In this document: positions 52,701 to 61,673 of the stretch, in pieces | How positions within the stretch are numbered: position 1 is the first letter of the stretch | Layout: every line of letters starts with the position of its first letter | Origin: CAYXSX01 sp964467925 | GTDB taxonomy: Bacteria; Pseudomonadota; Alphaproteobacteria; Micavibrionales; Micavibrionaceae | Assembly (NCBI GenBank): GCA_964467925.1 | Contig: CAYXSX010000002.1 | Span: 280,881 to 344,880 of the forward strand | Length of the DNA stretch: 64,000 nt | Reading direction: 5' to 3' | Notes under the pieces: model-generated | The model's database searches: none | The model's input: only the letters and a program-made list of their open reading frames with translations | Told to the model about the DNA's origin: nothing | Position numbers and translations under genes: made by a program

Positions 52701-52764
52701 TAAGTTAAGAATAATAAAAAGACACGGGCGGCGCTCTTCTTTCTGCCGCCGATCTGGAACGAGC

Positions 52765-53676
52765 ATGACTGATAAAAAACGCCTTTTCTGCTTTGGCTAC
52801 GGCTATACCTGCGATTATCTTAGCCACATCCTGAGGCAGGAGGAGGTGGAATGGAGTATTGCCGGTACCACACGAGATCCCGAAAAATTCAGAGCGCTGA
52901 AGGCCAGCGGCATCGAGGCGCATATTTTCGACGAACAAGCCCCGCTGCCCGACCCGCGTTACGTGCTGGAAGATACTACTCACATATTGATTTCCACGCC
53001 GCCCGATGATGAGGGCGACCCGGTTTTCCTGAGTTATGCCGAGGATATATTGCATACGCCTAGCATCGAATGGGTGGGCTATCTTTCCACTACGGGTGTA
53101 TACGGCGATCGCGGCGGGGCATGGGTGGACGAGAATTCCGAGCTCCGCCCTTCCTCCAAACGCGGTACGCGCCGGGCGCTGGCCGAGGAACAATGGCTTT
53201 CGCTTTTTGAATCCCACAATCTTCCCGTTCATGTTTTCCGCCTTGCCGGAATTTACGGCCCCGGGCGCAGCGCGCTTGATTCCGTGCGTGCCGGGATTGC
53301 ACGGCGTATCGACAAACCGGGGCAGGCCTTCAGCCGCGTGCATGTGGAGGACATTGCCAATGTATTGCAAATATCTATGGCCAATCCCAAGGGGGGAAGC
53401 ATCTATAATATATGTGACGATGAACCCGCGCCCAGTCACGAGGTGATCGCCCATGCCTGTACCTTGCTGAACCGTCCTATCCCGCCGCTGGTTAAATATG
53501 AAGACGCCCAGCTTCCGCCGATGGCGCAGAGTTTTTATTCCGACAACAAGCGTGTGCGAAACGATAAAATCAAGCAAGAGCTTGGCATTACGCTGAAATA
53601 TCCAAATTACCGCGACGGCCTTCGTGGTTGCATGGAAGCGGAAAATTACGCCAAAACCCTGTTCGGACGGGGATAA
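52765..53676 (+). CDS. NAD-dependent epimerase/dehydratase family protein (YeeZ-like)
   Basis: 303 residues, atypical short-chain dehydrogenase. The dinucleotide-binding turn is FGYGYTCDYLS near the N-terminus. LSTTGVYGDRGGAWVDE, LAGIYGPGRSALD and VHVEDIANVL are conserved in the YeeZ-like group. Substrate unknown. It starts 62 bases after the right end of the MITE. Confidence 0.88.
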   Translation: MTDKKRLFCFGYGYTCDYLSHILRQEEVEWSIAGTTRDPEKFRALKASGIEAHIFDEQAPLPDPRYVLEDTTHILISTPPDDEGDPVFLSYAEDILHTPSIEWVGYLSTTGVYGDRGGAWVDENSELRPSSKRGTRRALAEEQWLSLFESHNLPVHVFRLAGIYGPGRSALDSVRAGIARRIDKPGQAFSRVHVEDIANVLQISMANPKGGSIYNICDDEPAPSHEVIAHACTLLNRPIPPLVKYEDAQLPPMAQSFYSDNKRVRNDKIKQELGITLKYPNYRDGLRGCMEAENYAKTLFGRG

Positions 53677-53815
53677 CGAAGCGAAAAAAGCCTAATTAAT
53701 GTGAGTAATATCGCTTTAGATTTAATCTGTTGCCTTGCATTTAAAATCGTTTAAATTTAAGAGTATCTCGGGCTCCGGAAGTTTTCGGTGTAAAGGCCCA
53801 CCTCTATCTAACCAC

Positions 53816-54712
53816 ATGATGAATGACAATATGATGAAATCAAAATTATCACGGATCAGGGTTTTCGCCGTTCTTGCGCTGGTTGCGGGGCTGGTGCTGT
53901 TTTCGGCATCGGGTATGGCGGGCGAAGCCGTAAACTGGCAACTGGGTATGCAGGAAGCGGCATCGCCGGTCGCGCACCGTCTTCACTCCTTTCACAACTT
54001 GCTGTTAAGCATTATTACCGCCATCGCGCTGTTTGTTCTGGTGCTTTTGATTTATGTTGTTGTGCGTTTCAATGCCCACGCTAGTCCCAAGCCGAAGCAG
54101 TTTTCCCACAATCTGGCGATCGAGGTTTTGTGGACCGTCATTCCGGTGGTTATTCTGATCATTATCGCCATTCCCTCTTTCAAGCTGCTTTATTACTCCG
54201 ACCGTGCCGAAGAGCCGGAAATGACGCTGAAAGTCACGGGTTATCAGTGGTACTGGGGGTATGAATACCCAGATCAGGACGGCCTTTCCTTTAACGCCTA
54301 TATGCTGCCCGAGGATGAGATTACGCCGGATCAGCGTCGTTTGCTTTCTACCGATAACGTGGTTGTGCTTCCGGTCGATACGAATATCCAGATTCTCGTG
54401 ACGGCGGCCGATGTATTGCACGCCTTTACCGTGCCCGCGCTGGGATTCAAGGTTGATGCAATTCCCGGTCGCTTTAATGAAACATGGGTGCGGATCGAAA
54501 AACCCGGCACCTATTACGGCCAGTGTTCGGAGCTTTGCGGCAAGGATCATGCCTTCATGCCCGTCGAGATCAAGGCGGTCAGCAAGGAAGAATTCGAGCG
54601 CTGGATCGTGCGCGCGAAAAAGAAATTCGCTTATAACGCCCAGAATTCTCAGGACGGCATTTACCAACTTGCCTCTTCCTCTTACCAATTCACTACGACA
54701 GAAGGACGCTAA
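53816..54712 (+). CDS. ctaC: Cytochrome c oxidase subunit II
   Basis: 298 residues from the ATG at 53816; an ATG five codons later is also possible, and an earlier TTG is unlikely. A signal peptide is followed by two membrane segments (about 55-80 and 95-120) and the cupredoxin domain. The CuA site reads YGQCSELCGKDHAFMPVEI with both cysteines, His and Met. It accepts electrons from cytochrome c. ctaD follows after 5 bases. Confidence 0.95.
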   Translation: MMNDNMMKSKLSRIRVFAVLALVAGLVLFSASGMAGEAVNWQLGMQEAASPVAHRLHSFHNLLLSIITAIALFVLVLLIYVVVRFNAHASPKPKQFSHNLAIEVLWTVIPVVILIIIAIPSFKLLYYSDRAEEPEMTLKVTGYQWYWGYEYPDQDGLSFNAYMLPEDEITPDQRRLLSTDNVVVLPVDTNIQILVTAADVLHAFTVPALGFKVDAIPGRFNETWVRIEKPGTYYGQCSELCGKDHAFMPVEIKAVSKEEFERWIVRAKKKFAYNAQNSQDGIYQLASSSYQFTTTEGR

Positions 54713-54717
54713 TACAA

Positions 54718-56304
54718 ATGGCTGATCACGTTCCCGGATTTTTTACACGCTGGTTTTGCTCCACCAACCATAAGGATATCGGCACGCTTTATATTATCTT
54801 CGCGATTGTTGCGGGATTGATTGGCGGCGCGGCCTCCATGGTCATGCGGATGGAGCTTCAGGACCCGGGCGTGCAGTTCCTGCTGGATGATGCGGGCAAT
54901 CCTAACGGCCATTTGTGGAACGTTTTTATTACGGCGCACGGCCTGATCATGGTTTTCTTTGTGGTGATGCCCGGTTTGATCGGCGGTTTCGGCAACTGGT
55001 TCGTGCCCATTATGATCGGCGCGCCGGATATGGCTTTCCCGCGTCTTAATAATATTTCTTTCTGGCTTCTCGTTCCTGCCTTTCTGCTTCTTCTGATGTC
55101 CGCCGTTGTCGGCGGCGGTGCGGGTACGGGCTGGACGGTTTATCCGCCGTTATCCTCGGCTTTGGGCCATCCGAACGCGGCGGTAGATATGGCGATTTTC
55201 TCCCTTCACCTTGCGGGTGCCAGTTCTATTCTGGGCGCGGCCAACTTCATTACGACGATCTTTAATATGCGTGCGCCGGGCATGACGCTGCATAAAATGC
55301 CGCTTTTCTGCTGGGGTATGTTGGTTACCGCTTTCCTTCTAGTGCTGGCGGTTCCGGTGCTTGGTGGCGCGATCACCATGCTTCTGACCGACCGCAATTT
55401 CGGCACGTCCTTCTTTAACCCCGAGGGCGGCGGCGATCCGCTGCTTTACCAGCATCTCTTCTGGTTCTTCGGCCATCCGGAAGTCTATATCATGATCCTG
55501 CCCGCTTTCGGCATTATCAGCCACATCGTCTCCACCTTCTCCAAAAAGCCGATCTTCGGCTATCTGGGCATGGCGTATGCCATGGTGTCCATCGGCGCGG
55601 TCGGGTTTATCGTCTGGGCGCACCATATGTACACGGTCGGCCTCGATGTCAACACGCGCGCCTATTTCACGGCGGCCACCCTGATTATCGCCGTGCCGAC
55701 CGGGATCAAGATTTTCTCATGGATCGCCACGATGTGGGGCGGTTCGATCGAATTTAAAACGCCGATGCTCTGGGCGATCGGGTTTATCTTCCTGTTCACC
55801 GTCGGCGGCGTGACCGGCGTGGTGCTGGCCAATGCCGGTATGGATATTGCCCTGCACGACACCTATTACGTTGTGGCGCACTTTCACTATGTTCTGTCGC
55901 TGGGTGCCGTTTTCGCTCTGTTCGCCGGATACTACTACTGGGCGGGCAAAATGTTCGGTCGCCGTTACCCTGAATGGATGGGCCAACTGCATTTCTGGTT
56001 GACTTTTGTGGGTGTGAACATGATCTTCTTCCCTCAACACTTCCTGGGTCTTGCCGGCATGCCGCGCCGTTACATTGATTACCCCGATGCTTTCGCAGGC
56101 TGGAACGAGATTTCCTCCTACGGTGCGTATATCACAGGTGTTGCAACACTGTGGTTTATCTTCGTGGTTCTTTACACCGCATTCTTCGGCAAAAAGGCCG
56201 AAGGCAATTACTGGAACGTGCAACCACAAAGCATGACGCTGGAATGGACATTGTCTTCTCCCCCACCGTTCCACCAGTTCGAGATACAGCCGAAAGTCAA
56301 ATAA
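54718..56304 (+). CDS. ctaD: Cytochrome c oxidase subunit I
   Basis: 528 residues, twelve membrane segments. Metal ligands are visible: TAHGLIMVFF (heme a), FGHPEVYIMILP (CuB His with the cross-linked Tyr), WAHHMYTVG (CuB pair) and VVAHFHYVLSLG (heme a3 and a). It reduces oxygen and pumps protons. Its last codons and stop form one arm of a perfect 15-bp inverted repeat. Confidence 0.97.
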   Translation: MADHVPGFFTRWFCSTNHKDIGTLYIIFAIVAGLIGGAASMVMRMELQDPGVQFLLDDAGNPNGHLWNVFITAHGLIMVFFVVMPGLIGGFGNWFVPIMIGAPDMAFPRLNNISFWLLVPAFLLLLMSAVVGGGAGTGWTVYPPLSSALGHPNAAVDMAIFSLHLAGASSILGAANFITTIFNMRAPGMTLHKMPLFCWGMLVTAFLLVLAVPVLGGAITMLLTDRNFGTSFFNPEGGGDPLLYQHLFWFFGHPEVYIMILPAFGIISHIVSTFSKKPIFGYLGMAYAMVSIGAVGFIVWAHHMYTVGLDVNTRAYFTAATLIIAVPTGIKIFSWIATMWGGSIEFKTPMLWAIGFIFLFTVGGVTGVVLANAGMDIALHDTYYVVAHFHYVLSLGAVFALFAGYYYWAGKMFGRRYPEWMGQLHFWLTFVGVNMIFFPQHFLGLAGMPRRYIDYPDAFAGWNEISSYGAYITGVATLWFIFVVLYTAFFGKKAEGNYWNVQPQSMTLEWTLSSPPPFHQFEIQPKVK

Positions 56305-56340
56305 GAGTACTTATTTGCAAGAGTGCTTATTTGACTTTCG
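56291..56340. repeat. Perfect 15-bp inverted repeat over the ctaD stop codon
   Basis: CGAAAGTCAAATAAG (56291-56305) and CTTATTTGACTTTCG (56326-56340) with a 20-base loop. The left arm includes the stop TAA. Confidence 0.85.
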
Positions 56341-56365
56341 TCCCCGCGTAGGTGGGGACCTTTTT
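56340..56365 (+). terminator. Intrinsic terminator after ctaD
   Basis: GTCCCC stem, 8-base loop, GGGGAC stem, C, then TTTTT. It directly follows the inverted repeat over the ctaD stop. Confidence 0.7.
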
Positions 56366-56469
56366 AGTATTAGGCCCAAAGTTAGCCGCTTTCTTAACAA
56401 ATCTTAACCATTTATTAACTTTTTCTCTGCTATAGCTTGTATCAAAGCATAGCAAGGGTGTTCGAACCA

Positions 56470-57135
56470 ATGGTATCTTACGCATGGCAGACAGAAAGAG
56501 AGCAGGAAAGACCTTCATATCTGGGTCTGAGCTTCACATCCGCTAGTGCCAGCGATTACAATAAGGGCATTCCGAATGAGCTGTGGTTTGCCAATCAAAA
56601 TACAGCCAACCAGAATCCGCAAGACGATATGGCGGCGATCGACCCTCGCGGCGTGCTTCAAGCCGCTAAAGATCCGCAGAATTTTTATCAAGGCGCGACA
56701 ACTTGTTCCGGCTGCCAGCATATAAACTGCATATGTACCGTAGAGCCCGAACCCGAGCCGGAGCCGGAGTTTGAGCAAGAAATAGACTTGGCAGAGTTTT
56801 CCGATTTTGCGCCGGAATTGGAATTACGGGTGCTGAGCCCGATGCGGCGTGTGGAAATGCTGATGGAACGCGGTGAATATGGTCTTATCGTTCAATATCT
56901 CCACCAGCTTTTCGACATTGCCGACCCGGAAACGAAAATTGCTTTAACGCCCTTGATACGCGCCACTATAGAGGCTTTGGAAGCAGAAAAATCGGCGGAC
57001 ATCCATGATATAAACGCGCTTGCCCAGTTGGTGGGAGACCAGCCTGCCCCGACCACTTCGATGAATGGCGAGGCCCCTTCAAGCGCACACAGATTTGCTG
57101 CGCCCGCTGCTCCTGCCCCCGCACCCGCCGCCTAA
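56470..57135 (+). CDS. Hypothetical protein with acidic proline repeat
   Basis: 221 residues from the ATG at 56470, preceded by AAGGGTG. It has a cysteine cluster (CSGCQHINCIC) near residue 90 that could bind metal, then a Glu-Pro repeat (EPEPEPEPEFEQE), a helical middle part and an alanine/proline-rich tail. No family recognised. It lies between ctaD and ctaB but behind a terminator, so it is probably a separate transcript. Confidence 0.75.
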   Translation: MVSYAWQTEREQERPSYLGLSFTSASASDYNKGIPNELWFANQNTANQNPQDDMAAIDPRGVLQAAKDPQNFYQGATTCSGCQHINCICTVEPEPEPEPEFEQEIDLAEFSDFAPELELRVLSPMRRVEMLMERGEYGLIVQYLHQLFDIADPETKIALTPLIRATIEALEAEKSADIHDINALAQLVGDQPAPTTSMNGEAPSSAHRFAAPAAPAPAPAA

Positions 57136-57177
57136 TCTTTTTCTGGAATTTCGGTCGTTTCATGCTACATAAGGGGC

Positions 57178-58071
57178 ATGAAGAATGCAGCCTCCCCCAT
57201 CCCCGGCGCTGAATTATCCGAAGCCACGGTTTCCGATTATTTCGCGCTGCTGAAACCCAAAGTGATGAGCCTTGTGGTTTTCACCGCCTTTGCCGGGTTG
57301 TGGATCGCGCCAGGGCTTTCGAGTCTGCACCCTTTTCTCGCCTTTGTCGCCATTCTTTGCATCGCAGTGAACGCGGGCGCGGCCGGAGCCATCAATATGT
57401 GGTACGACCGCGATATCGACGCGGTAATGAAGCGCACGAAAAACCGCCCCATTCCTATGGGCCGCGTAGCGGGTGCGGAGGCTTTGGCGTTCGGCGTGGT
57501 GATGTCGGTTTTATCGGTCATGTTGATGGGGCTCGCGCTGAACTGGGTGGCCGCCGCGCTGTTGACCGCGGCCAATCTCTTCTACGTGTTCGTTTATACG
57601 ATCTGGCTGAAACGTCTTACGCCGCAGAATATCGTGATCGGCGGCGCGGCGGGCGCATTTCCCCCTGTGATCGGGTGGGCCGCGGTGACGGGCGATGTCT
57701 CGCTTTACCCGCTCATCCTGTTCGCCATTATCTTTATGTGGACGCCGCCGCATTTCTGGGCGCTTTCCCTTTTTGCCAATGAGGATTACAAACGCGCGAA
57801 AATTCCGATGCTTTCGGTCGTGGCCGGGGCGAAACACACGAAATGGCAAATGCTGGCCTATACGCTTTTGCTTTTGCCGCTATCTATTGCGCCCGTCTTT
57901 CTTGGTCTGGCCTCAGTGGCTTACGGCGTGACGGCGGCGCTTTTAAGTGGGTTTTTTGTCTTCACCGCACTTCGCGTTTTGATGAGCGAAGATTTAAAAC
58001 ACGCTAGGTTGATGTTTGGTTATTCCGTATTTTATCTGTTCGCGCTGTTTTTGGCCGTGATGGCGCTTTAA
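57178..58071 (+). CDS. ctaB: Protoheme IX farnesyltransferase (heme O synthase)
   Basis: 297 residues, about nine membrane segments. The prenyltransferase signature is NMWYDRDIDAVMKRTKNRPI with the Asp-rich motif. It attaches farnesyl to heme b to give heme O, the precursor of the heme a in the oxidase encoded here. Confidence 0.96.
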   Translation: MKNAASPIPGAELSEATVSDYFALLKPKVMSLVVFTAFAGLWIAPGLSSLHPFLAFVAILCIAVNAGAAGAINMWYDRDIDAVMKRTKNRPIPMGRVAGAEALAFGVVMSVLSVMLMGLALNWVAAALLTAANLFYVFVYTIWLKRLTPQNIVIGGAAGAFPPVIGWAAVTGDVSLYPLILFAIIFMWTPPHFWALSLFANEDYKRAKIPMLSVVAGAKHTKWQMLAYTLLLLPLSIAPVFLGLASVAYGVTAALLSGFFVFTALRVLMSEDLKHARLMFGYSVFYLFALFLAVMAL

Positions 58072-58265
58072 AAGGTGAAATAGAGCGCAAACGCCGCAGC
58101 TAGTGTCACCGCCGTGCCTTTGATGATATAAAAGGCGAGAATCCAGAAAACCGGGCTTTTGGCGCATAATATGCGGGATTTGAAGGGCAATCGCTTGTGC
58201 AGGGTTTTTAAACGCTCACCTACGCCTATTTTGGCGGCGATGGCTTTGGTTCTTGCGTGTTTCAT
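58068..58265 (-). CDS. Small hypothetical membrane protein, antisense within the cta cluster
   Basis: 65 residues: a basic N-terminal half and one C-terminal membrane span (about 43-64). Its stop overlaps that of ctaB by about 4 bases and a weak ribosome site (AGGG) precedes the ATG. It is the only frame filling this gap, but its direction is opposite to the operon, so the call is tentative. Confidence 0.45.
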   Translation of the reverse strand: MKHARTKAIAAKIGVGERLKTLHKRLPFKSRILCAKSPVFWILAFYIIKGTAVTLAAAFALYFTF

Positions 58266-58305
58266 GACTTTGCCCTATTTAGGTTAGTACAAATTGGAAA
58301 AAACC

Positions 58306-58425
58306 ATGCCCCATAGTCCATTACACCACAAAAAACTTAAAAAGAATCTAACGGTTCTGGCCCTGATTGTCGGGTTTATTGCCGTGTTCTGGATTATTAC
58401 CATGATCCGGATTGCGGGGGTCTGA
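58306..58425 (+). CDS. CoxF-like small membrane protein
   Basis: 39 residues: a basic N-terminus (HHKKLKKNL) and one membrane span (about 15-36). Small single-span proteins of this kind, named CoxF, occur between ctaB and ctaG in alphaproteobacterial oxidase clusters. The next gene starts with GTG one base after its stop. Confidence 0.7.
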   Translation: MPHSPLHHKKLKKNLTVLALIVGFIAVFWIITMIRIAGV

Positions 58426-58426
58426 C

Positions 58427-59191
58427 GTGCTGGGCTATACGCCAAAATGCGTCATGATTACCGGGGCGACCGGCGATTTCGGATGCGCCTTTGCCCGGCG
58501 GTTTGCGGCGGCGGGCGCAAAACTCGTTCTGCATGGGCGTAACGCGGAAAAGCTGCAAGCGTTGCAGGAGGAACTTGGCGGTAAAACCCACGCGCTGGTG
58601 TTTGATGTTACTGATAAGGATGCCACGATTGCGCAGATTGCCGCGATCCCTGAAAAATTCTGCGCTATCGATCTTCTCATCAATAACGCGGGCGGCGCGC
58701 TGGGGCTTGATAAGGCGCAAGACGCTGTTCTCGAGGACTGGGAGCAGATGATAGAGATGAATGACAAGGCGCTGGTGCGCATTACGCGCCTGATTCTGCC
58801 CGGCATGGTAGAGCGTAAAAAGGGGCATATCATCAATATCGGCTCTACGGCGGGGAATTACCCCTATCCGGGCGGGAACGTCTATTGCGCGTCCAAGGCG
58901 TTTGTAAAGCAATTCTCGCTGGCGCTGCGCGCTGACCTCCCGGGCACGAATATACGCGTGACCAATATCGAGCCGGGGCAGGTGGAAACGCAGTTCTCGC
59001 TCGCCCGGTTCAAGGGGGACGCCGAAAAAGCCCGCAAGGTCTATGAGGGGACGACCAATATCACGGCAGACGATATCGCGGAATCGGTGTTCTGGGCGGC
59101 AACATTGCCTGAACGCATGAATGTCAACCGCATCGAGATCATGCCGACAACGCAAAGTTTCGGCGGGTTGCCGGTGGAACGTTTTTCATAA
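58427..59191 (+). CDS. Short-chain dehydrogenase (YdfG-like)
   Basis: 254 residues from a GTG at 58427, chosen for its GGGGG ribosome site and coupling to the upstream stop; an ATG at 58454 would cut into the fold start. The cofactor motif is TGATGDFG, the catalytic pair lies in VYCASKAF (YxxxK), and INNAGG and IGSTAGNY are also present. It resembles the NADP-dependent serine/3-hydroxy acid dehydrogenase YdfG. Its place inside the oxidase cluster is unusual. Confidence 0.9.
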   Translation: MLGYTPKCVMITGATGDFGCAFARRFAAAGAKLVLHGRNAEKLQALQEELGGKTHALVFDVTDKDATIAQIAAIPEKFCAIDLLINNAGGALGLDKAQDAVLEDWEQMIEMNDKALVRITRLILPGMVERKKGHIINIGSTAGNYPYPGGNVYCASKAFVKQFSLALRADLPGTNIRVTNIEPGQVETQFSLARFKGDAEKARKVYEGTTNITADDIAESVFWAATLPERMNVNRIEIMPTTQSFGGLPVERFS

Positions 59192-59241
59192 CTTGACGAG
59201 ATGTTATCGCTTTGCTAGTCTTCGGCCCGCGAGGGTAGGCT

Positions 59242-59742
59242 ATGGGTAACTTAACAACAATTATGAGCGATGCGAGCGGTTCTCTGGATGGCTTAAGCGC
59301 CTATGAATTGCTGGAGGTGCCTAAAGACGTCCCTCAGGAACAAATAAAATCAGCCTTTCGCCATCAGGTAAAAAAATGGCATCCGGATACAAACAAGAGG
59401 CCCGAGGCTGAAGACCGTTTCAAGCGTATCGTACGGGCATACGAAATTCTATCAGATCCAGAGAAACGGTCTTTATATGATCGTGGTCTTTTATCGCAGG
59501 ATAGCATCGATCTGGATGAAGCTTTCCGAGTCTATCATGAGGAAGTCGAACAAGTATATAAGGCGAAGAGATATGTGCGTTACATTATCGTTGGGGGGTT
59601 AAGCCTTGTGATAGCAGGGGCGAGTGCCTTAATTTATTTAAACAGCCATATGGAAGACTTAAAAGCCGGGCAGCAGGAAATCGAACGGAGGCTGGACGAG
59701 CTGATAAAACAGAAAAATGCGGCGCAAACGCCAGAACCGTAA
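59242..59742 (+). CDS. Membrane-anchored J-domain protein
   Basis: 166 residues. A J domain at about 18-82 has the HPD tripeptide at 47-49 (HQVKKWHPDTNKRP) and YEILSDPEKRSLYD. A membrane span at about 111-131 and a coiled-coil C-terminus follow. It has the layout of an anchored DnaK co-chaperone and, by position, might help fold oxidase subunits. Start preceded by GAGGGTAGG. Confidence 0.88.
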   Translation: MGNLTTIMSDASGSLDGLSAYELLEVPKDVPQEQIKSAFRHQVKKWHPDTNKRPEAEDRFKRIVRAYEILSDPEKRSLYDRGLLSQDSIDLDEAFRVYHEEVEQVYKAKRYVRYIIVGGLSLVIAGASALIYLNSHMEDLKAGQQEIERRLDELIKQKNAAQTPEP

Positions 59743-59822
59743 ACTCTGTGGAACGTTTTGCTAAAGGCCAGTTTTTATAGTAGGATAATCTTGTGGATAA
59801 TTTTTATTACCTTAGGGTTTTC

Positions 59823-60107
59823 ATGCGCTTCCTTCTTCTTTCTTTCGCGGTTTTTATGCTGGTTTCCCCCGCTTTTGCGGCGCAGGGGCGGCCCGTGCAA
59901 TGCGGTGTGCCTGAAAAGCCGGTATTAGAAACCGATCCGGGGGAGGATTTCTGCGATATCTATTCCCGCCAGATCGCCTATGTCGAGCAACAGCAGGATT
60001 TCCGCAGCTTGATCGAGCAGCGCCGGGAAAACTATGTCGCCCCGCGCAATCAGGCTTATGAGGCCTACCGCAAAAAAATGCGTCAGGAACGCTATCCTCA
60101 GCAGTGA
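59823..60107 (+). CDS. Small secreted hypothetical protein
   Basis: 94 residues from the ATG at 59823, with a signal peptide (cleavage after SPAFA). The mature part has two cysteines (PVQCGVP and DFCDIYS), likely a disulfide, and a charged helix (LIEQRRENYVAPRNQAYEAY). It lies 23 bases upstream of ctaG. No family recognised. Confidence 0.75.
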   Translation: MRFLLLSFAVFMLVSPAFAAQGRPVQCGVPEKPVLETDPGEDFCDIYSRQIAYVEQQQDFRSLIEQRRENYVAPRNQAYEAYRKKMRQERYPQQ

Positions 60108-60130
60108 TTTGGCCTTATATATAGGGCGAG

Positions 60131-60760
60131 ATGAAACCAGATCCCGAAAAAGACGCCCGCGAGGCCGCACTTATCCGTAAAAACCAGCGTATGGGGTTGG
60201 CGGTTGTGGTGGTCGTGGCGGTTATGGTGGGGGTGAGCTTTGCCGCCGTACCGCTTTATAATCTGTTTTGTCGCGTGACCGGGTTCGGCGGCACCACGCA
60301 AGTTTCCCAAAGCCTGCCTGACCATGTGCTGGAGCGCGAGGTCGTCATTAAATTCAATGCCTCTACCGCGCGCGATATGCTATGGCAGTTTACGCCCGAA
60401 CAGCGCGAAATTACCGTGAAAATAGGGCAAAAGGGTTTAACCGCGTTCCGTGCCTACAACCCGTCAGACAAGCCAAGCGTTGGAACGGCGATTTATAACG
60501 TCACCCCGCTAAAGGCCGGGAAATATTTCCACAAAATCCAGTGTTTCTGTTTCGATGAACAGGTTCTGGAACCGCACCAACTGGCCTCCATGCCCGTTAT
60601 GTTCTATGTCGATCCGTCGATGGACGAAGACCCCGACATGCGCGACGTTCATACCATCACGCTATCCTATACTTTTTTCAATGCAGCAAGTTCCGCGCTT
60701 GAAAGCGCGATGGAAGGGTTTTACAATCAACAAAGCGGTGATATAAAAACCACCAACTAA
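60131..60760 (+). CDS. ctaG: Cytochrome c oxidase copper-assembly protein CtaG (Cox11)
   Basis: 209 residues: one N-terminal membrane span (about 22-42) and a periplasmic domain. The copper-binding motif is KIQCFCFDEQ, followed by the conserved HQLASMPVMFYVDPSM; CRVTGFGGTTQ follows the span. It delivers copper to the CuB site of subunit I. Confidence 0.95.
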   Translation: MKPDPEKDAREAALIRKNQRMGLAVVVVVAVMVGVSFAAVPLYNLFCRVTGFGGTTQVSQSLPDHVLEREVVIKFNASTARDMLWQFTPEQREITVKIGQKGLTAFRAYNPSDKPSVGTAIYNVTPLKAGKYFHKIQCFCFDEQVLEPHQLASMPVMFYVDPSMDEDPDMRDVHTITLSYTFFNAASSALESAMEGFYNQQSGDIKTTN

Positions 60761-60794
60761 TTGTCTAAATTCCAGGAAAGCGAAACGTTTTATT

Positions 60795-61649
60795 ATGGCC
60801 AAGAATCCTCAATATTCCACGACCGGAAAGCCTCATCCCTACCACATCGTGCGACCCAGCATCTGGCCTTTAGTCGGCGCTTTGACGGCTGGCCTGCTGG
60901 CTAGCGGGGCGGTCATGTTTATGCATGATGTGAAATTGTTGGGACTTGGCGTGGGCCTTAAAGGCGTTTTTTTGGGCCTTCTGGGTGTTCTGGCCGTGAT
61001 GTTCTTCTGGTGGAAGGACGTAATTTTCGAAGCCGTTGAGGAAAAGGCGCACAGCCCGATTGCCCAGATCGGTCTTCGCTATGGAATGATGCTGTTTATC
61101 GCCTCCGAGGTTATGTTTTTCGTGGCCTTTTTCTGGGCGTTTTTCAGCAGTTCGCTGTTCCCGAATGAGGCCATAAATTTTGTCTGGCCGCCTGAGAATA
61201 TCGAGGTTATTCCCCCTTTCGACCTTCCTTTTCTAATGACCATGATCCTGCTGCTTTCCGGCTGTACGGTGACATGGGCGCACCACGCGATTATCGAGGG
61301 AAAGAATGACGAAGCGGTGCAGGGGCTGGCGTTGACCGTGCTTCTTGGTGTGGTTTTCTTGGGTTTCCAGATTTTTGAATACCACCATGCCGAATTCGGC
61401 TTTACCGACGGCATATATGCCTCCGCGTTTTTTATGGCCACGGGGTTCCACGGTTTCCACGTTTTGGTCGGAACGATCTTCCTGTTTGTTTGCTGGCGCC
61501 GCGCCAAGCTGGGCCATTTCACGCCCAAGAGTCATTTCGGGTTCGAGGCCGCCGCATGGTACTGGCATTTCGTTGACGTTGTCTGGCTGTTCCTGTTTGT
61601 CGCCATCTATTGGTGGGGTAACACGATCGGGATGGATTTACGTCCCTGA
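60795..61649 (+). CDS. ctaE: Cytochrome c oxidase subunit III
   Basis: 284 residues, seven membrane segments. Typical features are HPYHIVRPSIWPL at the start, FFWAFFSSSLFPN, EYHHAEFGFTDG and FHGFHVLVGT. It stabilises the catalytic core. A long perfect inverted repeat follows its stop by 24 bases. Confidence 0.96.
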   Translation: MAKNPQYSTTGKPHPYHIVRPSIWPLVGALTAGLLASGAVMFMHDVKLLGLGVGLKGVFLGLLGVLAVMFFWWKDVIFEAVEEKAHSPIAQIGLRYGMMLFIASEVMFFVAFFWAFFSSSLFPNEAINFVWPPENIEVIPPFDLPFLMTMILLLSGCTVTWAHHAIIEGKNDEAVQGLALTVLLGVVFLGFQIFEYHHAEFGFTDGIYASAFFMATGFHGFHVLVGTIFLFVCWRRAKLGHFTPKSHFGFEAAAWYWHFVDVVWLFLFVAIYWWGNTIGMDLRP

Positions 61650-61673
61650 TTTCTTCTGCGATAAACGGGCTGC

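Noticed and set aside
52705..53577. 290-residue frame on the minus strand
   Set aside because: Antisense shadow of the epimerase gene, which has clear family motifs.
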